DNA from: Candidatus Taylorbacteria bacterium RIFCSPLOWO2_01_FULL_45_15b
GTDB taxonomy: Bacteria > Patescibacteriota > Minisyncoccia > Phycocordibacterales > 01-FULL-45-15b
NCBI GenBank assembly: GCA_001822655.1
Contig: MHRX01000013.1
Coordinates: forward strand, 592-22,087
Length of the DNA stretch: 21,496 nt
Reading direction: 5' to 3'
Position 1 is the stretch's first letter. Every line of letters starts with the position of its first letter. The notes under the pieces are model-generated. The model had not been told where the DNA came from. It made no database searches and saw nothing but the letters and a program-made list of their open reading frames with translations. Positions 21,144-21,496 of this stretch are shown here, piece by piece. A program made the position numbers and the translations under genes.

Positions 21144-21496
21144 TTATTCAATAAAGGTCAGTGCCTTGCCACGCTTATTTCCGCGTCCCGTTCTTCCGAT
21201 ACGGTGAACATAGTCGTCATAGGTCGCAGGAATATCATAATTGATGACGTGCGAGACATCCGCGATATCGAGCCCTCGAGCGGCGACGTCCGTTGCGACA
21301 AGTACTTGTATATGACTATCCTTGAAAAGGCCAAGCGCCTTTTGTCTGCGTGAGTGATTTTTGTTGCCATGGATTGATTCCGCCTTGAAACCGCGCATCG
21401 CGAGCATTTTGGAAAGTTTCTCGACTCCATGTTTCGTTCTGCCAAAGATAAGCACCTTGCTGAATTCCTTTTGATTTAAAAGATCGTGCAAAAGAT
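21144..21496 (-). CDS. DEAD-box RNA helicase, C-terminal end
   Basis: The frame is open to the window edge; about 116 residues of the helicase C domain are visible. VLIFGRTKHGVEKLSKML is the motif IV region, followed by SIHGNKNHSRRQKAL (motif IVa area), VLVATDVAARGLDI (motif V) and HRIGRTGR (motif VI, with the arginine finger). This is the RhlE/DeaD/CsdA-type pattern for ATP-dependent RNA unwinding in ribosome assembly or mRNA decay. The protein ends at GKALTFIE soon after motif VI, so it has no long C-terminal tail. The N-terminal half with Walker A and DEAD lies beyond the window. The zinc-ribbon gene starts one base after the stop. Confidence 0.93.
   Translation of the reverse strand, partial: LLHDLLNQKEFSKVLIFGRTKHGVEKLSKMLAMRGFKAESIHGNKNHSRRQKALGLFKDSHIQVLVATDVAARGLDIADVSHVINYDIPATYDDYVHRIGRTGRGNKRGKALTFIE

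Overview
The window looks like part of a Patescibacteria/CPR genome, most likely Parcubacteria-like. This is inference from gene style only: compact genes with short gaps, a HlyD-type adaptor plus MacB-type ABC exporter cluster, many small single-membrane-anchor proteins, a Nudix enzyme, a shortened AspRS and few Shine-Dalgarno sequences. The standard bacterial code fits. Among the intact genes I read only TAA or TAG stops, except one TGA stop (aspartokinase). No rRNA, tRNA, CRISPR array or intact transposase gene is visible.

Layout. 1-2134 (+): an extracytoplasmic thiol-redox cluster: the 3' end of a thioredoxin-fold gene, a CcdA/DsbD-type membrane electron carrier, and an anchored TlpA-like protein with a DipZ-type C-terminal domain. 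The last two look like a two-gene version of DipZ. 2160-2301: palindromes, short repeats and a terminator between convergent genes. 2313-4471 (-): a small anchored protein and a GlcD/D-lactate-dehydrogenase-like FAD oxidoreductase. 4765-5079 (+): a small three-helix membrane protein with its own promoter and tandem terminators. 5188-9998 (-): an adaptor / ABC ATPase / MacB-like permease export operon followed by a GerMN-domain protein. 10041-10526 (-): a TspO/MBR protein. 10695-11165 (-): an anchored cupredoxin-fold protein lacking the copper cysteine.

11342-11525 is a fold-back MITE-like element, followed by a gene-poor stretch with a 46-bp perfect palindrome. Then, on the minus strand, come a RecB/Cas4-like nuclease (11828-12667), an unknown protein (12737-13318), a GC-rich cold-shock-domain fusion protein (13426-14556) and aspartokinase (14752-16089). 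Aspartokinase is divergent from a probable leaderless small ORF, a strong terminator and a GNAT acetyltransferase (16181-16986, +). 17013-18294 (-) holds a tiny ORF overlapping a strong hairpin and an unrecognised 293-residue protein. 18581-19972 (+) is a bacterial-type AspRS without its GAD domain. 20031-20438 is an ArsR-family repressor gene bracketed by two inverted copies of the same palindrome. 20501-21496 (-) is a tight run of DEAD-box helicase (partial), zinc-ribbon miniprotein and Nudix hydrolase.

Two themes run across the window. Several genes (adaptor, AspRS, the small ORF at 16181, the nuclease, the cupredoxin) have a -10 box only about 6-13 nt before the start codon and no Shine-Dalgarno, which suggests leaderless or near-leaderless mRNAs. 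Perfect AT-rich palindromes and 7-bp-period repeats recur just downstream of genes, often where two genes converge.
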